A stretch of 19,605 nt of DNA from Bacteroidota bacterium (GTDB lineage: Bacteria; Bacteroidota; Bacteroidia; M30B66). A program made the position numbers and the translations under genes. Below, one piece after another: positions 1 through 8,940 of the stretch. Each line of letters opens with the position of its first letter. The stretch's first letter is position 1. Below the pieces are notes generated by a model, which had not been told where the DNA came from, did no database searches, and saw only the letters and a list, made by a program, of their open reading frames with translations. Where the stretch lies: NCBI GenBank assembly GCA_947497195.1, contig CANMGM010000008.1:1-19605 (forward strand), written 5' to 3'.

Positions 1-3000
1 ACAAATGGCGATTGCCCGGCAAACAGCGATACATTAACGGTTAATGTTTCAAAAAATCCGATTACGCCAAATGCGGGCCCCGACCTCGCTATATGTGCCG
101 ATACAGCAACCCTTTCGGCGGCCTTGCCTTCTGTTGGAACAGGTGTTTGGACGGTTGTTTCCGGAAATGCTGTTTTGTCTGATACACTTTCTCCCAACGC
201 GACCTTAAGCGGAATCGAAGCCGGAACAACCATTTTGCAATGGACCGTAACCAACGAAAGTTGCATTGCGAGCGACCAAATGGAAGTAACGCGGAGCCTT
301 CCTCCCGATAGTGCATTCGCCGGCGAAGACTTAATTATTTGCGATTCGGTTGCTCAGCTAAATGCCAATCTTCCATCCATCGGTAATGGCACATGGAGCA
401 TTATTTCGGGTGGCGGTTTGATTGCAGACCCATCAAATCCGTTGAGCGGACTTACCTCGCTTGATACGGGCTTAACCATATTGCGCTGGACCATTACCAA
501 TGGCGCTTGTCCTGAGCAAGTCGATGAGGTTTCAATCACACGGAATTTAGTGCCCGATTCGGCTTTTGCAGGAGAAGACCTCAGCATTTGTTCAGACACC
601 ACTCAATTAAACGCCGAAATTCCAGCTTTGGGAACCGGCGTTTGGAGTATTGAAAGCGGAACGGCGACCATTGAAGACAGTACGAATGCAAATTCAAGTG
701 TGAACAATATTGCCGTTGGAACTTTGGTATTGCGCTGGACGGTTAGCAATGGCAACGATTGTCCTGCGGTATTCGACGAGATTACCATTACCCGCAATGC
801 GCCACCCGATTCGGCAATTGCCGGTGATGACCAAGTGGTTTGTGCCGATTTGGTTCAGCTCTCGGCCAATAGCCCAATAGCGGGCAGCGGCCAATGGATT
901 GTGGTTTCGGGAAATGCCGTTGTAGCAGCTCCAAATGCTTCACAAACCTCGGCTACCGGATTAAGTGCCGGCAATAACGTGTTTGAATGGCGCATTTCGA
1001 ATGGCTCCTGCCCCGAAACAACCGACCAGGTTACGATTTTGCTTGGCGATACGGCCTTTGCAGGAGACGACATCTTTTCGTGCGACTCGAATGTTGTGCT
1101 GAACGCAACGGCACCATTGAGTGGCATAGGATTCTGGACTGTACTTAGCGGTACAGCAACTCTAGCCGACAGCAGCTCGGCAACAAGCTCGGTTTCGGGA
1201 TTGGGCGAAGGAACAACGGTGATTCGTTGGACGATTCTGGGAAGCGCCTGCAGCGATACGACCGATGAAGTTCAAATTATCCGTTTCTGCAATCAGCCGC
1301 CTGCGATTACAAACGACAGCCTTACGCTGCTCGAAGATTCGGTGCTTATCTCGAATTTCCTGAACAACGGAGATACCGACCCCGACGGCTCAGTGTTGAT
1401 TGCGGATACGGTTGCAGCATCCGGACCATCGAATGGAACAATCGATATTCAAATCGACGGAAGTTTTACCTACACACCGAATGAAAACTACTACGGAAAC
1501 GATACCGTGGTGGTACAAGTCTGCGACAGTGCACTAGTTCCACCTGGCCAGTGCGGATTCGATACGCTGTTTATTGTGGTTTTACCCGTAAACGATACAC
1601 CATCGGTGCAGAACGACCAGTTTGCAGGGCTAATGGATTCGGTTGTAACCGGAAATATTCTGGATAACGACAGCGATCCGATTGAAAACACAGCGATGAG
1701 TTCAAATCCGTTATTGATTCAAGGTGCGACTAACGGAGTTTTTGTGGTGGACGGTGAAGGAAACTTTACTTACACGCCGAATCCCGGATTTATTGGCCAA
1801 GACACCATCATTGTTTCGGTCTGCGATTCGGGCTTCCCCTTACCTGAAATCTGCCTGCCCGATACGGTTGTGATTTTCATCAACGACAGCATCAACGAGC
1901 CGCCAATTATTACCAACGATTCACTGACCATTTTTGAAGATCAATCGCTCAGTGCGAGTTTTCTGAATGATGATGTTGATCCCGACGGAACTACGTTGGT
2001 TGCGGATACCATTCCGCTCGACGGACCAAACCATGGCACAATAAACATAAATCCCGATGGAACATTTACCTACACGCCCGACTCGAATTATTACGGAGTT
2101 GATACGGTAGTGGTAAACGTTTGCGATCAAGGCATACCGCTGCCCGAAATATGCCTGCCCGACACAATAATCATTGTAATTCTTCCGCTGAACGACGCGC
2201 CGGTAATAGAAAACGAATATGAAAATGTAAATCCGGGCGATACCTTGGTTGGAAACATTCTGTTGAATGATTACGATATCGACAGCACCAATTTAAGTGC
2301 CGACACTCTTTTAATTGACGGGCCCAACAACGGAACATTTACCTTACAGGAAGACGGCTCTTTCACGTACATTCCAGATCCGGGCTTTACGGGAATCGAT
2401 ACCATTGTAATTGCCGTTTGCGATTCGGGCTTCCCTTTGCCTGAACTATGCGCAAACGATACAGTTTTCATTACAGTTGGCGAAGTTACCTGGACAGTGG
2501 ATGCAGGCGAAGACCAAACCATATGCGGCTTTGAAGCAACACTACTTGCAGATGCGCCGCCCGAAGGCAGCAATGCATTCTGGGCACAGATTGGCGGCTC
2601 TGCGGTTATATCAGACCCAAGCAGCAATTCAAGCTTTGTAAGCGGCTTGTCTCCCGGCGAAAACAGTTTCGTTTGGTCAGTAACATTTGAAGATATCACC
2701 CAGGTCGATACGGTGATAATAACGGCAAATGAACCGGCAACACCATCTGATGCCGGCGAAGACCAAACCATATGCGGCAATTCGTCGACCCTCGTAGCCA
2801 ACATACCCCTGGCCGGAAATGGCCTTTGGATTAATTTATCTGCATCCGCAACTCTTTCCGATAGCCTTAGCAATGCTAGTGCAGTAAACGAGCTCAATGC
2901 GGGCCCGAACGAATTTGTTTGGCTAATTACCAATGGTAATTGTACCAGCAGCGATACCGTACAAATCATTTCGTTTACACCTTCTTCGCTGAATGCCGGC

Positions 3001-3534
3001 ACTGATACAACATTCTGCGGCCAACAAACTGAATTTACACCGCTGGTTCAACTTAGTGGAAACGCTGATGTGAATTGGTCTCTTCTTTCGGGTAGTGGCA
3101 GTTTTTCGAACGACACAGTTACCAATCCGCTTATTTCTGGGTTGGCAATCGGGTCAAACACATTCATCGTTAGCGCAACAAATGGCGCATGCATAACATC
3201 AGATACCTTGAGTATCGAAGTGCTTGATCCGCTTTCTGCAGGATGTTCTGAACAGGATGTGTTTATTCCTGAAGGCTTCTCGCCCGACGAAGATGGTCGA
3301 AACGATCGGTTCGTAATTTACTTCACCCAAGGACGTACCGTGAAGCTTGAAGTTTACAACCGCTGGGGTAACCTTGTTTACAAAAACGATAATTACCTCA
3401 ACGATTGGAACGGAACAGCAAATCAGGGTACCATTTTATACGGCGAAGCACTTCCCGAAAGCACCTATTTCTACCTCATCAACATAGCGGGCGAAGACGA
3501 AACCCGTAAAGGCTATTTAACACTCTGGCGATAA
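1..3534 (+). CDS. Repeat-rich adhesin-like protein with T9SS type B C-terminal sorting domain (5' end outside window)
   Basis: The reading frame is open from base 1, so the start lies upstream; 1177 codons are visible. It is a modular, probably secreted surface protein. Five Ig/PKD-like modules of about 80 residues come first (about bases 70-1290), each with an AGxD...C opening and a GxGxW core. Four cadherin-like or tandem-95-type modules follow (about 1291-2490), with DPDG, GTFTYTP and DTVVV motifs. Three more AGEDQTICG-type modules occupy about 2500-3240. The last 93 residues (from about 3256) match the gliding-motility-associated C-terminal domain, the T9SS type B sorting signal: IPEGFSPDEDGRNDRF, then VYNRWGNLVY and a final YLTLWR. 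The protein is rich in Asp, Ser and Thr and poor in Lys, as is usual for exported adhesins. The next gene, 15 bp downstream, is a PorP/SprF protein, the arrangement seen for sprB-sprF in Flavobacterium. Ligand and exact role are unknown. Confidence 0.93.
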   Translation, partial: TNGDCPANSDTLTVNVSKNPITPNAGPDLAICADTATLSAALPSVGTGVWTVVSGNAVLSDTLSPNATLSGIEAGTTILQWTVTNESCIASDQMEVTRSLPPDSAFAGEDLIICDSVAQLNANLPSIGNGTWSIISGGGLIADPSNPLSGLTSLDTGLTILRWTITNGACPEQVDEVSITRNLVPDSAFAGEDLSICSDTTQLNAEIPALGTGVWSIESGTATIEDSTNANSSVNNIAVGTLVLRWTVSNGNDCPAVFDEITITRNAPPDSAIAGDDQVVCADLVQLSANSPIAGSGQWIVVSGNAVVAAPNASQTSATGLSAGNNVFEWRISNGSCPETTDQVTILLGDTAFAGDDIFSCDSNVVLNATAPLSGIGFWTVLSGTATLADSSSATSSVSGLGEGTTVIRWTILGSACSDTTDEVQIIRFCNQPPAITNDSLTLLEDSVLISNFLNNGDTDPDGSVLIADTVAASGPSNGTIDIQIDGSFTYTPNENYYGNDTVVVQVCDSALVPPGQCGFDTLFIVVLPVNDTPSVQNDQFAGLMDSVVTGNILDNDSDPIENTAMSSNPLLIQGATNGVFVVDGEGNFTYTPNPGFIGQDTIIVSVCDSGFPLPEICLPDTVVIFINDSINEPPIITNDSLTIFEDQSLSASFLNDDVDPDGTTLVADTIPLDGPNHGTININPDGTFTYTPDSNYYGVDTVVVNVCDQGIPLPEICLPDTIIIVILPLNDAPVIENEYENVNPGDTLVGNILLNDYDIDSTNLSADTLLIDGPNNGTFTLQEDGSFTYIPDPGFTGIDTIVIAVCDSGFPLPELCANDTVFITVGEVTWTVDAGEDQTICGFEATLLADAPPEGSNAFWAQIGGSAVISDPSSNSSFVSGLSPGENSFVWSVTFEDITQVDTVIITANEPATPSDAGEDQTICGNSSTLVANIPLAGNGLWINLSASATLSDSLSNASAVNELNAGPNEFVWLITNGNCTSSDTVQIISFTPSSLNAGTDTTFCGQQTEFTPLVQLSGNADVNWSLLSGSGSFSNDTVTNPLISGLAIGSNTFIVSATNGACITSDTLSIEVLDPLSAGCSEQDVFIPEGFSPDEDGRNDRFVIYFTQGRTVKLEVYNRWGNLVYKNDNYLNDWNGTANQGTILYGEALPESTYFYLINIAGEDETRKGYLTLWR

Positions 3535-3549
3535 ACCATACCGGAAATC

Positions 3550-4473
3550 ATGAGAAAGACACACATAATATTCTTCATCTGTTTGCTGCTGAGCGGCTTT
3601 GCCCAGGCGCAACAAGATCCGATGTACAGCATGTACATGTTCAATCCGATGGCGGTAAATCCGGCGTATACCGGAACACTCGACCAAATGCAGGTTATTG
3701 CCCTGTACCGTCGCCAATGGATTGATTTCCCCGGTGCACCCCAAACCGGCACGATAACTTTTCACGGGCCTGTACGAAACGAGAATATGGGACTGGGCCT
3801 TTCGCTCATAACAGATCGTGTTGGCGAGATGAACACCAGTGGCATTATGGGAACGTATGCCTACCAGCTTCGCTTTAAAAAATCGCGGCTGGCATTCGGC
3901 CTCCAGGCAGGGGTGCGGAACTTCAGAATTAACCTCAACGAAATTCTGCTATCGCCCGATAATGCCTACGATGAATCGTTTGCAAATGCGGTTTCGCAAT
4001 GGAATCTGAATTTTGGAACCGGTGTTTTCTGGTATGGAAAAAACGGATATCTCGGCTTCAGTATCCCACACATGCGCAATACAATTCTGGCAGATAAGGA
4101 TTTGTTTTCTACCGATCCGGCCCGCCTTAGAACACACTATAATCTAACAGGCGGATATGTTTTTACGCTCAATCCCACATTCAAGCTTAAGCCCTCAGCA
4201 ATGATTAAGGCTGTAACAGGAGCTCCCGTTCAGATTGACCTCAACGCGAACCTTTATTGGCTCGATATTGTTGCCATTGGCGCATCCTACCGAAGCGGAA
4301 ATGCATTGGTTTGGCTGGCAGAAGTTCAGGCAAATCAATTTTTGAGGATCGGCTATGCGTTTGATCAGACAGTGAATGGTTTGCGTGGATCGGTTGGCGG
4401 ATCTCACGAAATAATGGTACGCTGCGATATGGGCTTTAACAAGAACAAAACTGTTACACCTCGTTACTTCTAA
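3550..4473 (+). CDS. PorP/SprF family type IX secretion system outer-membrane protein
   Basis: This 307-residue protein has a signal peptide (hydrophobic residues 6-18, then an AQA-QQ cleavage region). The family signature follows directly: QQDPMYSMYMFNPMAVNPAY, then a YRRQWIDFPGAP segment and the GxGLSLITDRVGEMNTSG stretch. PorP/SprF proteins are predicted beta-barrels. PorP is a T9SS component, and SprF-like paralogues are needed for secretion of a specific large type B cargo, as SprF is for the SprB adhesin of F. johnsoniae. The gene starts 15 bp after the cargo stop and ends 2 bp before the OmpA gene, so all three are probably co-transcribed. I infer that it is the dedicated partner of the upstream adhesin rather than the housekeeping PorP, because the porKLMN core is not adjacent. 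The length is normal for the family. Confidence 0.93.
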   Translation: MRKTHIIFFICLLLSGFAQAQQDPMYSMYMFNPMAVNPAYTGTLDQMQVIALYRRQWIDFPGAPQTGTITFHGPVRNENMGLGLSLITDRVGEMNTSGIMGTYAYQLRFKKSRLAFGLQAGVRNFRINLNEILLSPDNAYDESFANAVSQWNLNFGTGVFWYGKNGYLGFSIPHMRNTILADKDLFSTDPARLRTHYNLTGGYVFTLNPTFKLKPSAMIKAVTGAPVQIDLNANLYWLDIVAIGASYRSGNALVWLAEVQANQFLRIGYAFDQTVNGLRGSVGGSHEIMVRCDMGFNKNKTVTPRYF

Positions 4474-4475
4474 CC

Positions 4476-6935
4476 ATGATGCAAACCGCTAAATTCAAAT
4501 TGTTTGCCCTTGCATTGCTTCTTGCGGCAGCTTCAATGGTAAGGGCGCAATCGCCGGCCGAACGTAGAGCAAATCGTTTATACAGCAACTACGCATACAG
4601 CGACGCTATTGAGCTTTATGAGCATTTGATGAAGAAGTCGCCGGAAAACAAAGCCCTTATGCGCCGACTCGCCGATTGTTACATTAAAATCGGTTATGCT
4701 GAAAAAGCCGAATTTTGGCTTGTAAAGTCTATCGCCGGCGAAAATGCCTCTGCTGCCGATTATCTGCAGTTAGCAATGCTGCAGGAATCTTTGGGAAAAC
4801 GGGAAGACGCCAAGGCAAACTTTGCCAAATGCAAAAGCATGAACGCAACTGATCCAAGCAGCGAGCGTTATCTCAAAACCATGGAAAATCAGGCGGTGCT
4901 TTTTGCAGAGTCTGATTGTTATCGCATACAAAAGCTCAATCAAAATTCTGAAGGCGCCGACTTCTGCCCTACTCCATTTTCGGTTAATGGCCAAAATTAC
5001 CTGCTTGTGGTTTCGAACGCATTTAATGAAGAATACGCCAAATCTATCTTCCCCTGGAACAGAAAACGCTGGCTCGATCTTTATGCATTGCCGCTAACCA
5101 ACGATTCTACCGCCGAAAAAGCAAGTGCGTTGCCACGAACCATCAACACGAAATACCACGATGGCCCGGCCTCTTGGAATGAAAAAACCAAAACACTGGC
5201 ATTTACGCGCAACAATTTTTACAAAGGCAAGGTTAAACGCAGTAAAGACCGGGTAAACAAGCTAACCATCCTGTTTGCATCCTTCGATGGAAAAACATGG
5301 TCTACGCCCATTCCATTTCCGTTTAACAACCCCGAATATTCAATTGGTCATCCCTCCTTCAACGCCGATGGAAACGAACTGTATTTCTCGTCCGATATGC
5401 TGGGCGGCTATGGCGGATCAGACATTTATGTTTCAACAAAAACAGGAAACGAATGGAGCAAACCGGTAAATCTTGGGGCAATGGTCAATACAACCGGAAA
5501 CGAACTATTCCCTTTTCTGCAGAGCGACTCGCTTCTATATTTCTCGTCAACCGGTTGGGGTGGTTTGGGCGGACTTGATATTTACACCGCTCAGCGCGAA
5601 AACAATGAATGGCAACAGGCCGAGAATTCCGGCTCTCCAATCAACAGCCAACTCGACGATTTTGGTGTATGGATTTCGGCCGATTGTCGCACGGGCTACA
5701 TTTCGTCGAACCGAGACGGTGGCGCCGGAAACGACGACATTTATCGTTTTACCTTCAGGCCAAAACCATCAACTTTAACCGTGCGCGATCAGGACGATTT
5801 AACCCCGGTTAAAGACGCCGATGTATTCGTTTACCTCGACGGAAAGAAAAAATATGCATTGAAAACAGATCTTTCGGGTTCTACCCAGGTGTATCTGAAT
5901 CTGTGCAAGAAATATTCGTTTGTAACGAATGCAAAGGGATATCCCGAACACGCGCGCGAGCAGGAAATGCCCTGTGTTGCAGGTTCGTCGCGCGATGTGC
6001 AGCTTGCTATTCGGCGCCCCAAGGCCTACGTGCAAGTGTATGATCTTTATAGTCAGGCCATGATTCAAGGTGCTGCGGTTACACTGAACAACCTAACGGA
6101 TGCAAATGATCCGGGCGACTTGGGGGAAACCGATGAGAAGGGGTATTGCCGATTCGCCCTAAATCCCTGCCATGAATACGAAGTAACTGCTACCAAAAAA
6201 GGCCTTCCGGAAGTAAAAAAACGCTTCAAGGCGCCTTGCGGTTTAAAGGATGATGACATTGCGGTACGACTCGGAACCGGAATTGCTCCACCCAAAGGAG
6301 TAATTGTGCGGCTTAGCATTGTGGATGAGCAAACCGGTGCCCCAGTACCTTCGGCGAAAGTCATCATTAAGAATAAACAGGACAAGACCGAGCAGGAATA
6401 CTTTGCAGATGCCAACGGCGAATTGGAAGCCGTAGCCAGGGAAGATGCCGAACTTGAGATTCGCGCTACGCGTGTTGGCTATTTTTCCACCTCACGCAGC
6501 AAGGCCGTAATTAAAGTTCCCAAAGGTCAAAAATCAATGCTCGAAACACTCAAGTTGCTGAAACTTGCCGAAGGGGGAATCATTGCACTTGAAGGGATTT
6601 TTTACGATTTGAATAAGACCGAAATTCGCAAGGATGCTGCCAAAGTGCTTGATTACGTTTATCAGGTTTTGCTTGAAAACCCGACAATGGTTATCGAAAT
6701 GGGTTCGCACACCGACGCCCGCGATAGCGATGAACGCAACATGAAACTCTCCGAAGGACGCGCTGCATCAGCAGTTGCATACATTGTGGCAAAAGGAATT
6801 GAGGCTTCACGCATTACCAGCAAAGGCTACGGCGAAACGCAACTGAAAAACAAATGCGGTAATGGCGTAAAATGTCCCGAAGCAATGCATCAGGAAAACC
6901 GCAGAACCGAAATCAGAATTGTTTCGTTCGATTAG
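4476..6935 (+). CDS. PorE-like OmpA family protein: TPR, PD40 propeller, carboxypeptidase-regulatory-like, OmpA
   Basis: This 819-residue envelope protein joins four parts. A signal peptide (about residues 1-24, ending VRA-Q) leads to TPR-like helices (about 27-135). A WD40/PD40-type beta-propeller follows, with clear blades such as GHPSFNADGNELYFSSD (about 290), a second at about 345-375 and a third at about 393-425, each ending in a GG-x-DIY motif. Carboxypeptidase-regulatory-like beta-sandwich repeats run from about 430 to 690. The last 120 residues form an OmpA peptidoglycan-binding domain with the SHTDARDS aspartate and LSEGRA arginine that contact diaminopimelate. This order matches PorE of Porphyromonas gingivalis, which links the T9SS to peptidoglycan. 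PorE is a lipoprotein, but here the signal peptide has no lipobox cysteine. The start follows the PorP stop by 2 bp, so translation is probably coupled. The gene may be a paralogue anchoring a cargo-specific PorP. Its stop interlocks with that of the convergent lipoprotein gene. Confidence 0.9.
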   Translation: MMQTAKFKLFALALLLAAASMVRAQSPAERRANRLYSNYAYSDAIELYEHLMKKSPENKALMRRLADCYIKIGYAEKAEFWLVKSIAGENASAADYLQLAMLQESLGKREDAKANFAKCKSMNATDPSSERYLKTMENQAVLFAESDCYRIQKLNQNSEGADFCPTPFSVNGQNYLLVVSNAFNEEYAKSIFPWNRKRWLDLYALPLTNDSTAEKASALPRTINTKYHDGPASWNEKTKTLAFTRNNFYKGKVKRSKDRVNKLTILFASFDGKTWSTPIPFPFNNPEYSIGHPSFNADGNELYFSSDMLGGYGGSDIYVSTKTGNEWSKPVNLGAMVNTTGNELFPFLQSDSLLYFSSTGWGGLGGLDIYTAQRENNEWQQAENSGSPINSQLDDFGVWISADCRTGYISSNRDGGAGNDDIYRFTFRPKPSTLTVRDQDDLTPVKDADVFVYLDGKKKYALKTDLSGSTQVYLNLCKKYSFVTNAKGYPEHAREQEMPCVAGSSRDVQLAIRRPKAYVQVYDLYSQAMIQGAAVTLNNLTDANDPGDLGETDEKGYCRFALNPCHEYEVTATKKGLPEVKKRFKAPCGLKDDDIAVRLGTGIAPPKGVIVRLSIVDEQTGAPVPSAKVIIKNKQDKTEQEYFADANGELEAVAREDAELEIRATRVGYFSTSRSKAVIKVPKGQKSMLETLKLLKLAEGGIIALEGIFYDLNKTEIRKDAAKVLDYVYQVLLENPTMVIEMGSHTDARDSDERNMKLSEGRAASAVAYIVAKGIEASRITSKGYGETQLKNKCGNGVKCPEAMHQENRRTEIRIVSFD

Positions 6936-8317
6936 GGTTTTAGTGTCGTAATACTTTCGAAATAGATGCGCCCTTTCAGCGCGTTAACTTCGATGGTGTC
7001 GTTTCGTGGAGGGCCGTTAAGCCTGTAGGTTCTAAATACTAGCTTATTGTTTCCAACATTTAAGGGAATGCGGGCATAACTCACATCCGATGGAAGAATA
7101 GTCCAACTACGCGTATCGGCCTGTTCGGTTATTGCATTAGCCAAGCCCAAGACGGCACCTGCTTCTTTGTTTTGCTGTCTGAGGGCATATTCGCCGGCTT
7201 TCTTAACGGCCAAGCGCAACAAGGCCGTTCCCATCTCACGCATAAATCGATCGTTGAGGCTTTTGTGTGCGATGGCATCAAGCGGCTCAACGGTCTCAAG
7301 CGCATACCGTTTGCTTCCCACAAGAACCTCTGCCCCGCTGTATGTTTTTTTGCGGGATGTGAATTTTGGAAACGCAATGCGAAATACTTTCAGAGCCGCT
7401 AAATTGCCTGCATCCTGAGAGCTTATGGATGAAGATGGAAACGTAAATGTAATTCCAAGATTGACATTCGAAAACGTGATGAATCCGTTTTGCTGCACAA
7501 CCACAAAATCGAGCGACCACTGCTCCTTGGCGGGCACCAGTCCGTTATTCCAGAAAACGATTAGAGACGCATCCGGCACAGCCTCATCGACCGCTTTTAT
7601 GCCGAATAAATTCCGATAATATTCTGCTTCTTCCTTAAATCCGGTTTTCAATGCCGTTCGGATGATGTCGCGCTTCAGTTGTTCGGGTGCCACAAGAGAG
7701 AAGAAATTGGTGTAATCGCCTGCATAGATCTCGTATGCATTACGGTAGGCAATAAAGGCATTGTTGGGGTCGCCCGATGCTTCATAAATCAAACCCATGA
7801 GCAAATGCCCGAATGCATCAGCTTTGTATTTGGGTTTGTCTTTTGCCGCATCATACAAGCTATTCAGCAAGAGATTCATTCTGCGGCATTCTACCAACGC
7901 CGATTCAAATTTACGTTCGCCGAGATACGATACGGCTACGGCATAATGCAGCATCACGCGCTCAAAATCTTCGGGCACATACTGCTTAACCGAAGGGTTG
8001 ACTAAAAACGAGAGCGCTTCCAGCCCTAACGACTTACGTGCATCTTCGATATTACGATCTGCTTCCAGAAACAAAGCCTGCGCGCCCGACCAGTTGCGCA
8101 TCAAGTAATACGTATACGCCGAATTGAGCAGATACAGTGATTTGTTGCGGGGTCTTTGCCCTTTCTTTTCAGACTTTTCGAGGTGTTTAACAGCATCCGC
8201 GTATTGTTCGTTCACGATATCGGAAACGAAATTTCGCTGCCGAACGTGATAAGGTCTGCATTGATAAAATAACAGCATGCCCAGCGCGAGCAATGCGCCG
8301 GAAACCCTCCGCAGCAT
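6932..8317 (-). CDS. COG3014-like lipoprotein with TPR-like N-terminal half
   Basis: This 461-residue predicted lipoprotein has a basic start, a hydrophobic stretch and an LLFYQC lipobox with the lipidated cysteine at residue 20. Basic residues follow the cysteine (RPYHVRQR), which argues for retention facing the periplasm rather than surface export. The N-terminal half (about 30-240) looks alpha-helical and TPR-like, for example the SAYTYYLMRNWSGAQALF stretch. The C-terminal half is beta-rich and ends with a region rich in Asn, Thr and hydrophobic residues. The overall look and the position 11 bp after an LpoB-like gene match the uncharacterised COG3014 family, which in Vibrio and Bacteroidota travels with LpoB-type genes. 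I infer a role with the LpoB-like protein in the envelope. The biochemical function is unknown. Its TAA stop overlaps the TAG of the convergent OmpA gene. Confidence 0.8.
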   Translation of the reverse strand: MLRRVSGALLALGMLLFYQCRPYHVRQRNFVSDIVNEQYADAVKHLEKSEKKGQRPRNKSLYLLNSAYTYYLMRNWSGAQALFLEADRNIEDARKSLGLEALSFLVNPSVKQYVPEDFERVMLHYAVAVSYLGERKFESALVECRRMNLLLNSLYDAAKDKPKYKADAFGHLLMGLIYEASGDPNNAFIAYRNAYEIYAGDYTNFFSLVAPEQLKRDIIRTALKTGFKEEAEYYRNLFGIKAVDEAVPDASLIVFWNNGLVPAKEQWSLDFVVVQQNGFITFSNVNLGITFTFPSSSISSQDAGNLAALKVFRIAFPKFTSRKKTYSGAEVLVGSKRYALETVEPLDAIAHKSLNDRFMREMGTALLRLAVKKAGEYALRQQNKEAGAVLGLANAITEQADTRSWTILPSDVSYARIPLNVGNNKLVFRTYRLNGPPRNDTIEVNALKGRIYFESITTLKP

Positions 8318-8328
8318 CTGCGTTTTGC

Positions 8329-8922
8329 TTAATTTACAATATACTTTTTACCCTTGTAGTCGCCAATCCACACAATTTCGTTGGTTTCGAGATTGGTGAG
8401 TTCCAGATCGACCTGCCAGAAGGTGGTCTTTTCTTTTCCGTAACTGTCGACAATCGATTTTACGGTTCCCTGCATGATGAAATCGGCGCCCAGTTCTTTT
8501 CCAAACTTCTTCATGGTTTCGGTTGACGCGAAATCCTGCTGGTCGGCTCGTTCGCCACGCAGTTCGTTACGGCGCTCTCCGGCTTGAACCAAACGAATCA
8601 GGCTGCTTTTGATGAATGCCTTCTCAACGTCTTTGATGAAAATTTCGGTGTCTAAATGCTCGTGGCTGTTATTGCGAACAAGGCCAACCACAACTACAGG
8701 TTTACGCTTCTGCTCGTTCGAAAAATTGCCTAACCAATCGCCACCCAATGCCTGCGATACCAGCGATTCGGCACACAAACGCGCATCGGTTTCGTTCCAG
8801 CGACCGCTTAAGTCAATCACTTTATTGGGCTCAACCCGCGTAACGGTGCGGCGCGCGCATGAATTAAAAAGGAAGGTTGCACAAAACACAAGGGCAACAA
8901 GCAACAAATTGGTGATTTTCAT
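8329..8922 (-). CDS. LpoB-like penicillin-binding protein activator lipoprotein
   Basis: This 197-residue lipoprotein has a signal peptide ending LFNSC, with the cysteine at residue 22 followed by basic residues (ARRTVTR). The mature part has the LpoB features: IDLSGRWNETDARL near the start, VVVGLVRNNSHEHLDTEIF in the middle, a GADFIMQGTVKSI segment, and TTFWQVDLELTNLET with EIVWIGDYKGKK at the end. In Escherichia coli, LpoB is an outer-membrane lipoprotein that reaches through peptidoglycan to activate PBP1b. Whether this homologue activates a local bifunctional synthase is inference, since no penicillin-binding protein gene lies in the window. It sits 18 bp after the small lipoprotein gene and 11 bp before the COG3014-like gene, so the three form an operon. 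The length is normal for the family. Confidence 0.85.
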   Translation of the reverse strand: MKITNLLLVALVFCATFLFNSCARRTVTRVEPNKVIDLSGRWNETDARLCAESLVSQALGGDWLGNFSNEQKRKPVVVVGLVRNNSHEHLDTEIFIKDVEKAFIKSSLIRLVQAGERRNELRGERADQQDFASTETMKKFGKELGADFIMQGTVKSIVDSYGKEKTTFWQVDLELTNLETNEIVWIGDYKGKKYIVN

Positions 8923-8940
8923 GGTATGTTCGGGTTTTTA

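Noticed and set aside
70..1290. Regular repeats at the left end considered as a CRISPR-like or intergenic array
   Set aside because: They are about 80-codon protein modules with diverged DNA, all within one open frame.
2271..3002. Long minus-strand open frame of 243 codons inside the adhesin gene
   Set aside because: It is a shadow of the repeat-rich gene on the other strand, with no signal peptide or family signature; the plus-strand frame has clear domains throughout.
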